Shown in pieces: positions 20,275 to 29,259 of a stretch of 37,356 nucleotides of DNA. The DNA is taken from the NCBI GenBank assembly GCA_040182905.1, contig JARQWU010000077.1:1-37356 (forward strand). Reading direction: 5' to 3'. How positions within the stretch are numbered: position 1 is the stretch's first letter; the number at the start of each line of letters is the position of its first letter. Under the pieces are notes generated by a model that was not told where the DNA came from, made no database searches, and saw only the letters and a program-made list of their open reading frames with translations. This DNA comes from Barthelona sp. PAP020 (Eukaryota > Metamonada: BaSk clade). A program made the translations under genes and the position numbers.

Positions 20275-21775
20275 ATGCCTAAAAACCCAAAACAAAAATT
20301 GGATTACGATCTACTTAATCCAACTACTCAGGGGTATTTTTATTTAATAATATGAATGGAAAACTAACTTTATTAGATATTTGGAAGCGGATGAAGGAGA
20401 GAAAACTTACAGAATTAGTCAAAGTAATATCCGAAAACATGTTGATAAGCGAACACAAAAGAAGCTATTCCGATACAATTTAAGTTTTGGACCATATCAT
20501 CTTGATTTCAGTTTAAATGGACAACAAATGCTATTAAGTGGTGAAAAAGGACATGTTTCACTTTATAATTGGCACAAAAATGAAAAACTTTGTGAATTCC
20601 AAACTAAAAAGACAATTTCTAAATGTAAGATATTAGGTGACACTGATCTTTTTGGCCTTTGTTTACCAAATGATGAAGTGAGAATTTATGATGGTGTAGG
20701 TCGTGAAATTCACAGACTATCCCATCACAAAAATCCTATCGATATTAATTATTTACCATACCATTATCTTCTGAATACAATTAGTTTGTCAGGACATATT
20801 TTATGGCAAGATATCTCTACTGGGGAGATTGCTGCATCATATCCATGTGCCTCAAGGGTGAATCGGAGTTCACTTCGTTGTTTAGCAAATTCTCCTAAGA
20901 CTGCAGTTTCATATGTAGGTCATTCAAATGGTACTGTTTCATTATGGTCACCACGAATTGGAAATCCTGAAATTCAATTGAAAGCTCATAATGGTCCAAT
21001 CTCCAACATAGCTGTCAGCAACAATGGGTTTAATTTCATTACTGTGGCAGTTGATGGTCGAATTAGCTTGTGGGATGAAAGAAATTTCAAATCTATTTCC
21101 TCTTGGAACCTGAAAGTCCCCCCATCTTCTATCGATTTATCACAAAAGAATTGTTTGGCTGTGGCTTCAGGATCGAAAGTTTCAATTTACAACAATATTT
21201 TTTCGAGTGAAGTTTACAAGAAACAAGGAGCTGGCGTTTATATGACGGAGAGGTTTTCCGGTGATTCAATAATGGATGTTCGATTCTGTCCATATGAAGA
21301 CTTCTTGGGACTTGGTATGAGAAAAGGTGTTTGTTCTATGATAGTTCCTGGGTCTGCCGAATCTAATTATGATACTTTTGAACATAATCTTTATGAAAGT
21401 AAACGTCAAAAACGTGAGGGTCGTGTAAAACGTATTTTGGATAAAATTCCAGCAGATATGATTGGTGTAAATCTAAAGTTGGGAAATATCAGACAAAATG
21501 AGAATGAAAGAGTTCAAAAATTACAGATGATGGAGGATCTACATCAAAATATTGATTCAACAGAAGTTAAAAAGCAACTAGCGGAAAAAAGAGAAAAGAG
21601 AAGGATGCGCGGCAAGAGCAAATCAATGAAAAGATATTTAAGAAAGCAAACCTTCGTAAATAGTTGGAAAAAGGTTCACATTGAAGAAAAGTTAGCCAAA
21701 GAAGATAGATTGAAGGAATTGGAAACAAATCCCAAAGAGAAAACCAAAGATGCTATTTTTGGAAGGTTTAAATAG
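20275..21775 (+). CDS. UTP7: Utp7/WDR46 (BING4), SSU processome protein, two exons
   Basis: The main open frame begins with YLEADEGEKTYRISQ, the conserved start of the Utp7 core (human has GYLEAD-x-x-EKTWR), but has no ATG there. An upstream exon at 20275-20333 (MPKNPKQKLDYDLLNPTTQG) joins in frame after removing a 43-nt intron, restoring the invariant Gly-Tyr. The spliced product is 485 residues. WD40 repeats occupy about 55-310, with GHSNGTVSLWSP and DGRISLWDERNF. The BING4 C-terminal region follows (FCPYEDFLGLGMRKGVCSMI, then SNYDTFEHN), with a basic tail at about 420-485. Utp7 is needed for 18S rRNA maturation in the nucleolus, like Fcf1 elsewhere in this window. Confidence 0.92.
20334..20376 (+). 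other. Spliceosomal intron, 43 nt, in Utp7
   Basis: The intron begins GTATTTTTAT and ends AAAACTAACTTTATTAG. It contains an in-frame stop in the unspliced reading, and its removal links a short ATG exon to the main frame across the conserved Gly-Tyr-Leu-Glu. The ACTAAC branch-point-like element lies 8 nt before the terminal AG, a compact arrangement seen in parabasalids and diplomonads. Confidence 0.85.
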
Positions 21776-22175
21776 AATAGTGGAAAGAATTTCTTGCAGT
21801 TATCTTTAAAATCAAAAGCGAATAAATTAGTCCTGACATTTTTTTTTGTTTGAAAGAACATTTGAATTGTGAGTGTGGCACTCCTGATATATTGAGTGTC
21901 TTTTCATTTGAAATAGGTGTCTTCAATAAAGATAAACTTTAAGTATTTGATACTCGTTTTAATGTGATGTCAAAAATCATCAAACAGGATTATTTTTGTT
22001 TTTAAAAATTAAACAGCAATGATTTTCTCCCTTTGACAATTTTTTTGAAAGCTACTTGAATAAGTTTTCAATTTTTGGAAGGGAAAAGAGAAGATTGTTT
22101 TATTTTTTATTTTATTTTTTTTTTTTTTTTTTAAAAAAATATCATATCTATAACTTTTACAATATTTATCAATGT
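21776..22175. other. Convergent intergenic region with long T tract
   Basis: This 400-bp region lies between the 3' ends of Utp7 (plus) and the TPR gene (minus). It holds a long T-rich tract at about 22100-22132 and a weak stem (GGCACTC with GAGTGTC around 21877-21901). No credible coding frame or RNA gene is seen. Confidence 0.4.
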
Positions 22176-22883
22176 TTATTTTTTCTTTTTAGCTTTCTTT
22201 TTCTTTTTTTTAACCACTTTAGGTGGTTCTGGATTCATATTGGGCTTGGGTAGATCAGGTAAGGCCAACACAATATTTCGAATCCCAAAACTCCTTATTG
22301 TTGATAAGTTTTGAGCTGCAGTTTGAGTTCTGGGATGTTGAAATCCCAAAACTAGTTCAAAAATTCGACAACTTCGTGTAAAAAAGTCCAAAGCTTCTTT
22401 CCCTTCTCCTATCTTATTCAAAACAACTCCCAAATTATTGTAAACCAAACCTACATCCACATGATTTGCCCCCAGTAATTGTTCTCTTATATCTTTAGCT
22501 TGAAGAAAATTATCTAAAGCACTGTCCCAATCACCTGAATGATAATATAAAATACCTAAACAAGAATGAGGAACTGCTCTGTCTGGATGATTAGGTGGTA
22601 ATTTAGCGGAATATGCCAAACTTTCCAAGAAATAAGTTTTAGCCAACACATCATCACCCATCGAAAAACAAATTTCTCCCCTTAAAACGGAAAAAAAACA
22701 AGGGAACCATGGATTATCGAAAAAAGTTGAACCGCGCCAAACTCTTTCACCTTGTTCCAAAAATTCCAGAGCTAACGAATATCTCGCAGCATTCTGATGG
22801 ACTAAAGCACCTTCTAAAAAAGCTGATAGTTCTTCTGGACATTGTGGAGGACGAATAATTTCACGAATCATAAATAACGCCAT
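22176..22883 (-). CDS. Small tetratricopeptide-repeat protein with Lys-rich tail
   Basis: The 235-residue protein opens with MALFMIREIIRPPQCP and then has TPR-type helix pairs. Examples are residues about 20-50 (LVHQNAARYSLALEFLEQGE), 60-95 (LRGEICFSMGDDVLAKTYFL), 100-135 (CLGILYYHSGDWDSALDNFL) and 140-180 (VYNNLGVVLNKIGEGKEALD). The third and fourth are kinesin-light-chain-like, with VDVGLVYNNLGVVL and HPRTQTAAQNL. The C-terminus is a run of lysines with Pro before it. TPR proteins are scaffolds. Proteins with this opening and a Lys-rich tail occur in flagellate protists, so a flagellar or microtubule role is possible but unproven. It is divergent from the WDR5-like gene, with 157 bp between starts. 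Confidence 0.8.
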   Translation of the reverse strand: MALFMIREIIRPPQCPEELSAFLEGALVHQNAARYSLALEFLEQGERVWRGSTFFDNPWFPCFFSVLRGEICFSMGDDVLAKTYFLESLAYSAKLPPNHPDRAVPHSCLGILYYHSGDWDSALDNFLQAKDIREQLLGANHVDVGLVYNNLGVVLNKIGEGKEALDFFTRSCRIFELVLGFQHPRTQTAAQNLSTIRSFGIRNIVLALPDLPKPNMNPEPPKVVKKKKKKAKKKK

Positions 22884-23040
22884 CTTTGTATATATCTAAT
22901 TGTTTGTTTGTTTGTACTAATCGTGTATAATATGTAAATGTACAAGAATTTTAAAACTATTTAAAATTATTTAAAAATAAAAAAAATGTCCAAACAAAAA
23001 AATGGATTTGTTCTTTTTATGACATTATGCTTCTTTACAA

Positions 23041-24015
23041 ATGAATGTAGAATTAAAATTTGAAGATATTCAGTTTCATGCTCATAATGATTACATTTCT
23101 TCTGTTCGTTTTTCTCCAGACGGTCAATGTATTGCTTCAACTTCAAATGACCGAACTTGTAAGGTACATAATGCAACAGGAGAACTGTTATTAAGTCTAG
23201 AAGGACATTTTGGTGCTGTAAATGATTGTGCATGGCATCCTCGAGAAAACTATTTATGTACATGTTCCAATGATTGTCATTCAAAACTTTGGAGTTTAGA
23301 AAAAAATGAGTGTATCCAAACTTTGCGAGGACATAATTCTTTTGTTTCTTCTTTGTCTTTTCATCCCTTAGGATCTATTTTAGTTACGGGTGCTTTTGAT
23401 GAAACCGTTAGATTATGGGATTTAAGATGTGGGTCATGTTTTGGTGTGTTTACAGCGCATTCTAACGCTATTACAGATATTGAATTTTCTCCAGATGGTA
23501 CCATGTTTCTTACAGCGTCCTCTGAGGGGCGTATAAGACTTTGGGATACTAGAAATATGATTTGTTTGAAAACTATCATGGAGGATGATTCAGCTGCTTG
23601 TTCTTGCGCTAAGTTTAGCCCTAATGGACGTTACGTTTTATCTTCAACATTAGATAGCACTATGAGATTATGGGATACACATGGTAATGTGGCAGAAAAT
23701 CAAGCAAACACAATAAACCCGCAACTGATGAAAACATATCAGCATGAGAATTTGGAATCCAAGAATCATTTAAATGAGGTGGCTTGGGGTTATTGTCAAG
23801 GTCAAAGGTATGTCGTGGGATGTTCAGAAAAAAATAATATTTCCATGTTTCATTTGAAGGAAATGAATTTTATTAATCAATTGGAATTACCTGCATTACC
23901 TATTTCTATTGATGAATATCGTGATGTTGAATTTAGTCGCTATGTCATTGGCTTGGCAAGGAAAAAAGATTTTAATATTTGTTTAGCTCGTATTGTAGAA
24001 ACTCCAACATCATAA
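23041..24015 (+). CDS. WDR5/Swd3-like WD40 protein
   Basis: The 324 residues form a single seven-bladed propeller. Blade signatures include GQCIASTSNDRTCKVHN, PRENYLCTCSNDCHSKLWSL, GSILVTGAFDETVRLWDL and GTMFLTASSEGRIRLWDT. The block LKTIMEDDSAACSCAKFSPNG followed by RYVLSSTLDSTMRLWD closely matches WDR5 ([30 protein letters not shown] is its human counterpart in pieces). WDR5 is a core subunit of H3K4 methyltransferase complexes and reads histone H3 Arg2 and WIN-motif peptides. The last two blades are more divergent than in animals. Length is right (human 334). Other small propellers such as POC1 or splicing U5-40K share the fold, so the name is probable rather than certain. Confidence 0.75.
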   Translation: MNVELKFEDIQFHAHNDYISSVRFSPDGQCIASTSNDRTCKVHNATGELLLSLEGHFGAVNDCAWHPRENYLCTCSNDCHSKLWSLEKNECIQTLRGHNSFVSSLSFHPLGSILVTGAFDETVRLWDLRCGSCFGVFTAHSNAITDIEFSPDGTMFLTASSEGRIRLWDTRNMICLKTIMEDDSAACSCAKFSPNGRYVLSSTLDSTMRLWDTHGNVAENQANTINPQLMKTYQHENLESKNHLNEVAWGYCQGQRYVVGCSEKNNISMFHLKEMNFINQLELPALPISIDEYRDVEFSRYVIGLARKKDFNICLARIVETPTS

Positions 24016-24196
24016 TTGTTGATGTTCACATAAATACTTTATACTTTTCTTCTTTTCATTAATTTTGGTTTGTGTGTTTTTTTGGTTATTTTTTTTCACT
24101 GTAAATTTTTTGTAAACAGTTCCATGAAAAGATTTCATTAACAATTGTTACAATTGTGATTATATTCTTACGTCACTCATATTTTCAATTTTATCC

Positions 24197-24469
24197 ATGA
24201 ATAATAGTTTTCAAGTATCATCATTGAGATTGAGTCCGAAGATATTTCAAAGACAACCTAAAATTGCAAGAATTCTTTATTCGACTCAAATTGTCCCCAC
24301 AGAAACTACTTCAGAAAGATTAAAACAACTAAAGAAATGGTCTCCTCCAGAAAAACCATCAAAGTTAGGAAAGGTTCAAAATATCAAAGATTTTGAAACA
24401 TGTCAGAATATTCAACAAAATAGATGCGTCTTGAAAGAGAATAATGAAAATTTGAATAACTTTCCTTGA
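24197..24469 (+). CDS. Hypothetical 90-residue basic protein
   Basis: This open frame with ATG lies in a 730-bp gap between two same-strand genes. The product is Lys/Gln/Ser/Pro-rich (for example LRLSPKIFQRQPKIARILYS and LKKWSPPEKPSKLG), with no membrane segment or known domain. Amino-acid composition looks like a real disordered protein rather than the Leu/Ile/Phe-rich shadow frames elsewhere. SP and TP dipeptides could be phosphorylation sites. I do not recognise it. Confidence 0.45.
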   Translation: MNNSFQVSSLRLSPKIFQRQPKIARILYSTQIVPTETTSERLKQLKKWSPPEKPSKLGKVQNIKDFETCQNIQQNRCVLKENNENLNNFP

Positions 24470-24744
24470 AAAAATTGCAATCATTAATTTCTTTCAGTCT
24501 TTTACAAATAATCAGTTTCATTATGATTAAACTGTTACACAAAAATTTTGATGCAAAAAGTTTCTCCTTTATTTTTTCATTCTCTTTTCAAGAATTTTTC
24601 AATCCTTTTTTCAAACAAATGCTATAAAGGCTTAATAATTTTATCTTTTGATCAATGGAGAATAAACAAAATATAATGCATCAATAGAATTTTTACATTT
24701 TTTCTTTTTCAAAAACGAAATTTGACAGGATTTTTTGTTCCTAG

Positions 24745-27700
24745 ATGTTACAAACACCTGTAAGAAGACAGAAATTAATCGATGAATTGTTTGAACATCT
24801 TGTATACATACGAGAAATTGTTTCTCAAACTTCAACATTATGGGATTGGACAAATAGAGCTTATATTATAGTTAATAGACAAATTCATGATCAAAACAAC
24901 AATTTATCGTTTCAAGATCTAATAAATGATGAAACTGTTGCTCATCCATTTTGGTTAGCGGTTAGCTCCAAATTTTTACATTCTGCTCCTGGTATTTTTA
25001 ATGTTGGGTTGAAAGGAATACAATTAATGTTGGCTGATCAAACTTCAGATGTGCATTTGCCTCATATCAGTCATGCTTTGCATTCATTGTGTTTAGAGAC
25101 AAAGATTCCTGATACTTATGCCATCACTACAATATGGATTGCTGTTCAAAGCATAAATTTATGTATAGAAGTGCAAACTGATATCATATTGCAGTTTTTC
25201 AATGTTATTGCCTCTTTTTTCAATTCTGCTACAGTGTCTGTTCAGGATACATCCATTGGATCTTTTCAACAATCCGTTATTCGTTTATTAAAGACAAATA
25301 GTATGCTCTCCATTGCAGCTATCGCTGAATTGATAGCTTTGATAAATAGTCCTATGGAAAAATACCCATATTTGGTTGTTGAGACCATTCTATTGGGGTT
25401 TGAAGGTGTTTTTTCTGTAATGAGACGTATGAATGATTTTGAGATAAATACAGATATCGTTGAAGACTTACAATCTGAGTTAGTCTTTTTATTTTCTTCA
25501 CATGCAACAAATGTGAAAGGGAATGAGGCCTTATATCGGGCCAGAAGGTTAACCACCCAAATTATTGAGTTACCTCTAAATGTATCAAGTGATATGTTAT
25601 TATTTCACTTAGTATCTGAAATAAGGACTTTAAGGGTGAAACCCAGATCAATTGATACCCATTCTCCATTGTGGTTGGTTGTTTCCTCTCTAGAAGTATT
25701 GTGGCATGTTATTTCGTCCCCTTATTCGTTAGTCAATGCTTTTGAAAGTAGTTCTGGTGGCCTTTTGGAATATTTGGAAGTTTTAAATAAATCACTTGAA
25801 TATTCATTCACTGAAATCATGTTACACAGGGATTATGTACCACAAGTTGCACATAGCCTGGCAGATTTAACAGATCCTGTGGCTGATGGAGACTTTTTAT
25901 GGAGATTATGCTTTACCTCATTGATCACTTTATTGAATACATTAAAATTGACATTTAGCATTAATGAGGAAGTTGCGAAAGTGTTGACCACTAAAATGAC
26001 AGCAATGTTTCTTCCAAAGATTCTTGAAACAATTGAAAATATGCAAAAGGTTGAATCAGTTCAAAAGTTGTATTTTTTCTTGGAACATTTTGTAATTTTG
26101 GTAATTTTAAATAAGGATGTTGCAAACGGCAGTTTAATATTCAAGCTGTTTTCAGAAGATTTGGCTTTAAAAAGCATAAACAATCAATTTCATTTGGATC
26201 GTCTGGAGTATAGTTTATCAATTGTGACAAATACGTACTTTTTGCTTACAAAACATATCGATTTTATCATTCCCTTGCTAATCAGAAGTATTTTAAAGCT
26301 CACAATGTTAAATATTCAAACTCACCTTCTTTCTTCCACTGAAACTCTTCCATTGTTTCAAATACTGTTTGATAAGCGTTCAGCTAACTTTTTACCAGAC
26401 TCTACATTGTTGTTGATCATTGGTGTCTTGCTGGAAGAAGTGTCTGAGATTTTTGCTAGTGTGGATTTGCCTCAATCATTACTGGAATTGGACAGTCTTG
26501 CATCAATTCCAATATTTGTTTCATCCTTAACAAAGAATGAGGAATTGATTCCATTTTATGTATTGTGTTTTATTTGTTACTCTCAACAAAATCGGTTAGA
26601 TCTATATCTAAAGAATGTCATTGACTTTTTTCAAAATTTATGTGATGAGCACAAAGGTAATTCTCGTGTTGTGGAAATAGTATCTCATTTTGAAATGTTA
26701 ATAATGTTACCGTTACTGAATCCTAATTTAGCTCGACCTGGTTCACCATCTATGGTTTTAGAAGTCAAATCTGAGGTTATACCTTCACCTTTAACCCTTC
26801 AAATTGGAAATTCAAAAGGTTTAGGAATCAAATCTAGAATTACTCCTTCTGTAACGAATTCTTCGAATGATAAACATTCAACACATTATCAATTATATGA
26901 TTTGAAAGATTTAAATACAAATGAGATTTCACGAGTACCTAATATTCAAAAGATTCCTCTGTTTCCTTCTCATTCTAGCATTTATGTGACTGATTGCCAT
27001 AATGTGGAGTTCGAAACTGATTTAAAAGTTCAAACCGATTTTACTCTTGGAATAAGTTTGATTTTTGAAGCTTTAGATATAAATACTGAAAAAAATGTTA
27101 ATGCTACACTTACATCATTAATATATATTCTTAGAACTTGCTTTCACGCATTAGATCATCATTTTGCTGGCATATTCAAGATTTTCAGAAGATTTTTCTC
27201 CACACCTTTAACTATTGTTGAGCCTATTTCTGATTGTTATATGACCTTTTGTCGTCAAAAAATTTATGTTAATGCACTTTCTTTGTATGATCTATTATCA
27301 TTATTACAACAAAATATCCATCATTTCAATGTTACACAAAAGTTACAATTGATTGATTTATGTGTGTTATTAATTGCTGCTGTTCAAAAACAACAACCTG
27401 CTAATTCAGAATCTATCATTATTGCTAGTCTTTCATTCTTACAGAGTATTGTTTCATCTGAGGTTTCAATTGAAGATAAAGAGGTAATATTTACAAGATC
27501 AATCAATATTTTAGGAAGTTTGGCATTTAATGCTGATTTATTTTTATCAAAGATCGTTCAAAGACAAGCTATTGCAATTCTATTCAATTTGTTGAACTTG
27601 TCAAAGAATGTTGAAAAAAAATTATTACATTCTGCTTATGATGATGTGCTTGTTCCAATTATGATGAGCTCAAAAACAGATCCAAATTTACAAATTGATA

Positions 27701-29106
27701 TGTGTGCTGGTTCAACAGATATGTTAGCAATTCATTTTGAAAATGATAGAGTTAGAAGAGTTCAATATACCCGTTTGTTGGAAACATTGTTGGTAAAGAG
27801 TAAGTTAGCTGCTGAGATAGTTCCTTTTTGGGGACGACATCTTTCTATTGAGCCTTCCAATGATGCCGTTGAATCAATCAATAAGTTGATCTTGTTAATT
27901 AGTGAAGCACAAATAGTTGAAGCTGTTGTTTTACAAGGTCTTTTAAAAGAGTTGAAATCGTTGATGATGGCGTTAATACTACCTGAAAAAGAAGTTTTAG
28001 GAGTTGTTTACCGCTTACTAAAAATCACATTCAAATGTCAAAGCAAAAATATGTCTCTAATTCGTTCAAACATCTTAAAGATCTTTGAAGAATTGTCTTT
28101 TGATACATTTGACAGTTTTCAAATGTTTGCTGAAATTTTCACATTGATCTTGTCAGATATTGTAAACCAAAGACTATTGGAAATAGCTTCAGTTTCGGTT
28201 TCATATCAGATTAACACTAATTTGGTGAATGATCGAATGTTTTCCAGGATTTGTGAAATATTTTGCCAAAATTTCAAAAAATTAAACCATGAAGAAGTTC
28301 TGATAATGTTTGAAGACACTAGAACCATTGCAGTTTTGTTACAATCGTTTAAAGTGAATTTTGACGTGTTTAAGGATTTGGCTGATCTTTTTGATCAACG
28401 AATTGATGAATTGCTTTCAATTCAAACCGATTCTTTTGATATTTTGGACAGAATCAATTGTTTGTTTTTGTGGTTGGACAATCCAATTTTTTTCTTCAAC
28501 AAACCAGATGTTGCAGTTTTAAAGAGAGTTAGTACTGCTTTAGCAAACTTAACCAGAGAACAATCAGATATCATCGGAGGATATTTAATGAAAAGTTTAC
28601 AAAGATTTAAAATATTTCCCAAAAGTTCAAATATTCTCAAACAAACTTTTAGATGCTGTTTCAGAAATGATGATAATGCCTTGACTTTTATCGAAAGTTT
28701 TGAAAATTTTGATGAATTGGAAATTTCATCATATTTTGAAAACTTTGAATTTTGTACATTCTCCATTCTCAACGAAATAAGCAAACCAGCAATCCAAAAG
28801 AAAATTACTTCTGAGGCTGCTAAGATAATTTGGAAAGATTATCCAAACTTTGACAAATCACAAATTCTACTCATTCAAAAGATTAGAACACTGTTGGTCA
28901 ACCTTTGTCAGCCAGGACAAGATGCCAATCTTACATCTCAAGATATTGTTCTTCATCTGAATCACATATATGAACTTGACATCAAAAGCTTTCATAAGTT
29001 TGCTCGAGAGTTATACACCGAATTGATACTTGCAACAAAGACAAAAGAGCCATCAATACGTGGCGCTATTCTAAAAGTACTTATTCGGATAAAAGAACTG
29101 TTGTAA
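24745..29106 (+). CDS. Large helical-repeat protein, possibly Mon2-like (large Arf-GEF relative without Sec7)
   Basis: The 1453-residue product is an all-helical solenoid without membrane segments. The N-terminal order resembles the DCB region of Mon2/BIG proteins: HPFWLAVSSKFLHSAPGIFN at about 70, then a helix pair, then NSATVSVQDTSIGSFQQSVI at about 160, where relatives have an S-x-x-x-x-V-x-N-T-A-x-A-x-x-R-Q-L pattern. After that comes DMLLFHLVSEI followed by SPLWLVVSSLEVLW, where Mon2 has an LFQDL...WLVGM...FGLELL pattern. The last 40 residues (FARELYTELILATKTKEPSI followed by RGAILKVLIRI) look like the family's C-terminal repeat. No Sec7 domain is seen, as in Mon2, which acts in Golgi/endosome traffic. 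This is pattern similarity by eye; a different HEAT-repeat scaffold is possible. A Ser/Pro-rich linker lies at about 670-735. Confidence 0.8.
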   Translation: MLQTPVRRQKLIDELFEHLVYIREIVSQTSTLWDWTNRAYIIVNRQIHDQNNNLSFQDLINDETVAHPFWLAVSSKFLHSAPGIFNVGLKGIQLMLADQTSDVHLPHISHALHSLCLETKIPDTYAITTIWIAVQSINLCIEVQTDIILQFFNVIASFFNSATVSVQDTSIGSFQQSVIRLLKTNSMLSIAAIAELIALINSPMEKYPYLVVETILLGFEGVFSVMRRMNDFEINTDIVEDLQSELVFLFSSHATNVKGNEALYRARRLTTQIIELPLNVSSDMLLFHLVSEIRTLRVKPRSIDTHSPLWLVVSSLEVLWHVISSPYSLVNAFESSSGGLLEYLEVLNKSLEYSFTEIMLHRDYVPQVAHSLADLTDPVADGDFLWRLCFTSLITLLNTLKLTFSINEEVAKVLTTKMTAMFLPKILETIENMQKVESVQKLYFFLEHFVILVILNKDVANGSLIFKLFSEDLALKSINNQFHLDRLEYSLSIVTNTYFLLTKHIDFIIPLLIRSILKLTMLNIQTHLLSSTETLPLFQILFDKRSANFLPDSTLLLIIGVLLEEVSEIFASVDLPQSLLELDSLASIPIFVSSLTKNEELIPFYVLCFICYSQQNRLDLYLKNVIDFFQNLCDEHKGNSRVVEIVSHFEMLIMLPLLNPNLARPGSPSMVLEVKSEVIPSPLTLQIGNSKGLGIKSRITPSVTNSSNDKHSTHYQLYDLKDLNTNEISRVPNIQKIPLFPSHSSIYVTDCHNVEFETDLKVQTDFTLGISLIFEALDINTEKNVNATLTSLIYILRTCFHALDHHFAGIFKIFRRFFSTPLTIVEPISDCYMTFCRQKIYVNALSLYDLLSLLQQNIHHFNVTQKLQLIDLCVLLIAAVQKQQPANSESIIIASLSFLQSIVSSEVSIEDKEVIFTRSINILGSLAFNADLFLSKIVQRQAIAILFNLLNLSKNVEKKLLHSAYDDVLVPIMMSSKTDPNLQIDMCAGSTDMLAIHFENDRVRRVQYTRLLETLLVKSKLAAEIVPFWGRHLSIEPSNDAVESINKLILLISEAQIVEAVVLQGLLKELKSLMMALILPEKEVLGVVYRLLKITFKCQSKNMSLIRSNILKIFEELSFDTFDSFQMFAEIFTLILSDIVNQRLLEIASVSVSYQINTNLVNDRMFSRICEIFCQNFKKLNHEEVLIMFEDTRTIAVLLQSFKVNFDVFKDLADLFDQRIDELLSIQTDSFDILDRINCLFLWLDNPIFFFNKPDVAVLKRVSTALANLTREQSDIIGGYLMKSLQRFKIFPKSSNILKQTFRCCFRNDDNALTFIESFENFDELEISSYFENFEFCTFSILNEISKPAIQKKITSEAAKIIWKDYPNFDKSQILLIQKIRTLLVNLCQPGQDANLTSQDIVLHLNHIYELDIKSFHKFARELYTELILATKTKEPSIRGAILKVLIRIKELL

Positions 29107-29259
29107 TTGATTTATATTTTGTAATTGTTTGTAAATAACTCATATATTTTGTTTATTTGTTTCAAATATGTGTTTATTAATTGGAAAGAATAAAAAATCT
29201 TGATTGGGCATTTAGGATTTTTTTTTTTTAAATATTCGAAAAATTAAGGGTTATTTTAT

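Noticed and set aside
20381-20383. TTG start for Utp7
   Set aside because: The codon is the conserved Leu of GYLEAD; an upstream ATG exon and intron explain the true start.
22056-22253. Phe-rich plus-strand ORF
   Set aside because: Runs through the T tract and into the antisense of the TPR gene's Lys tail.
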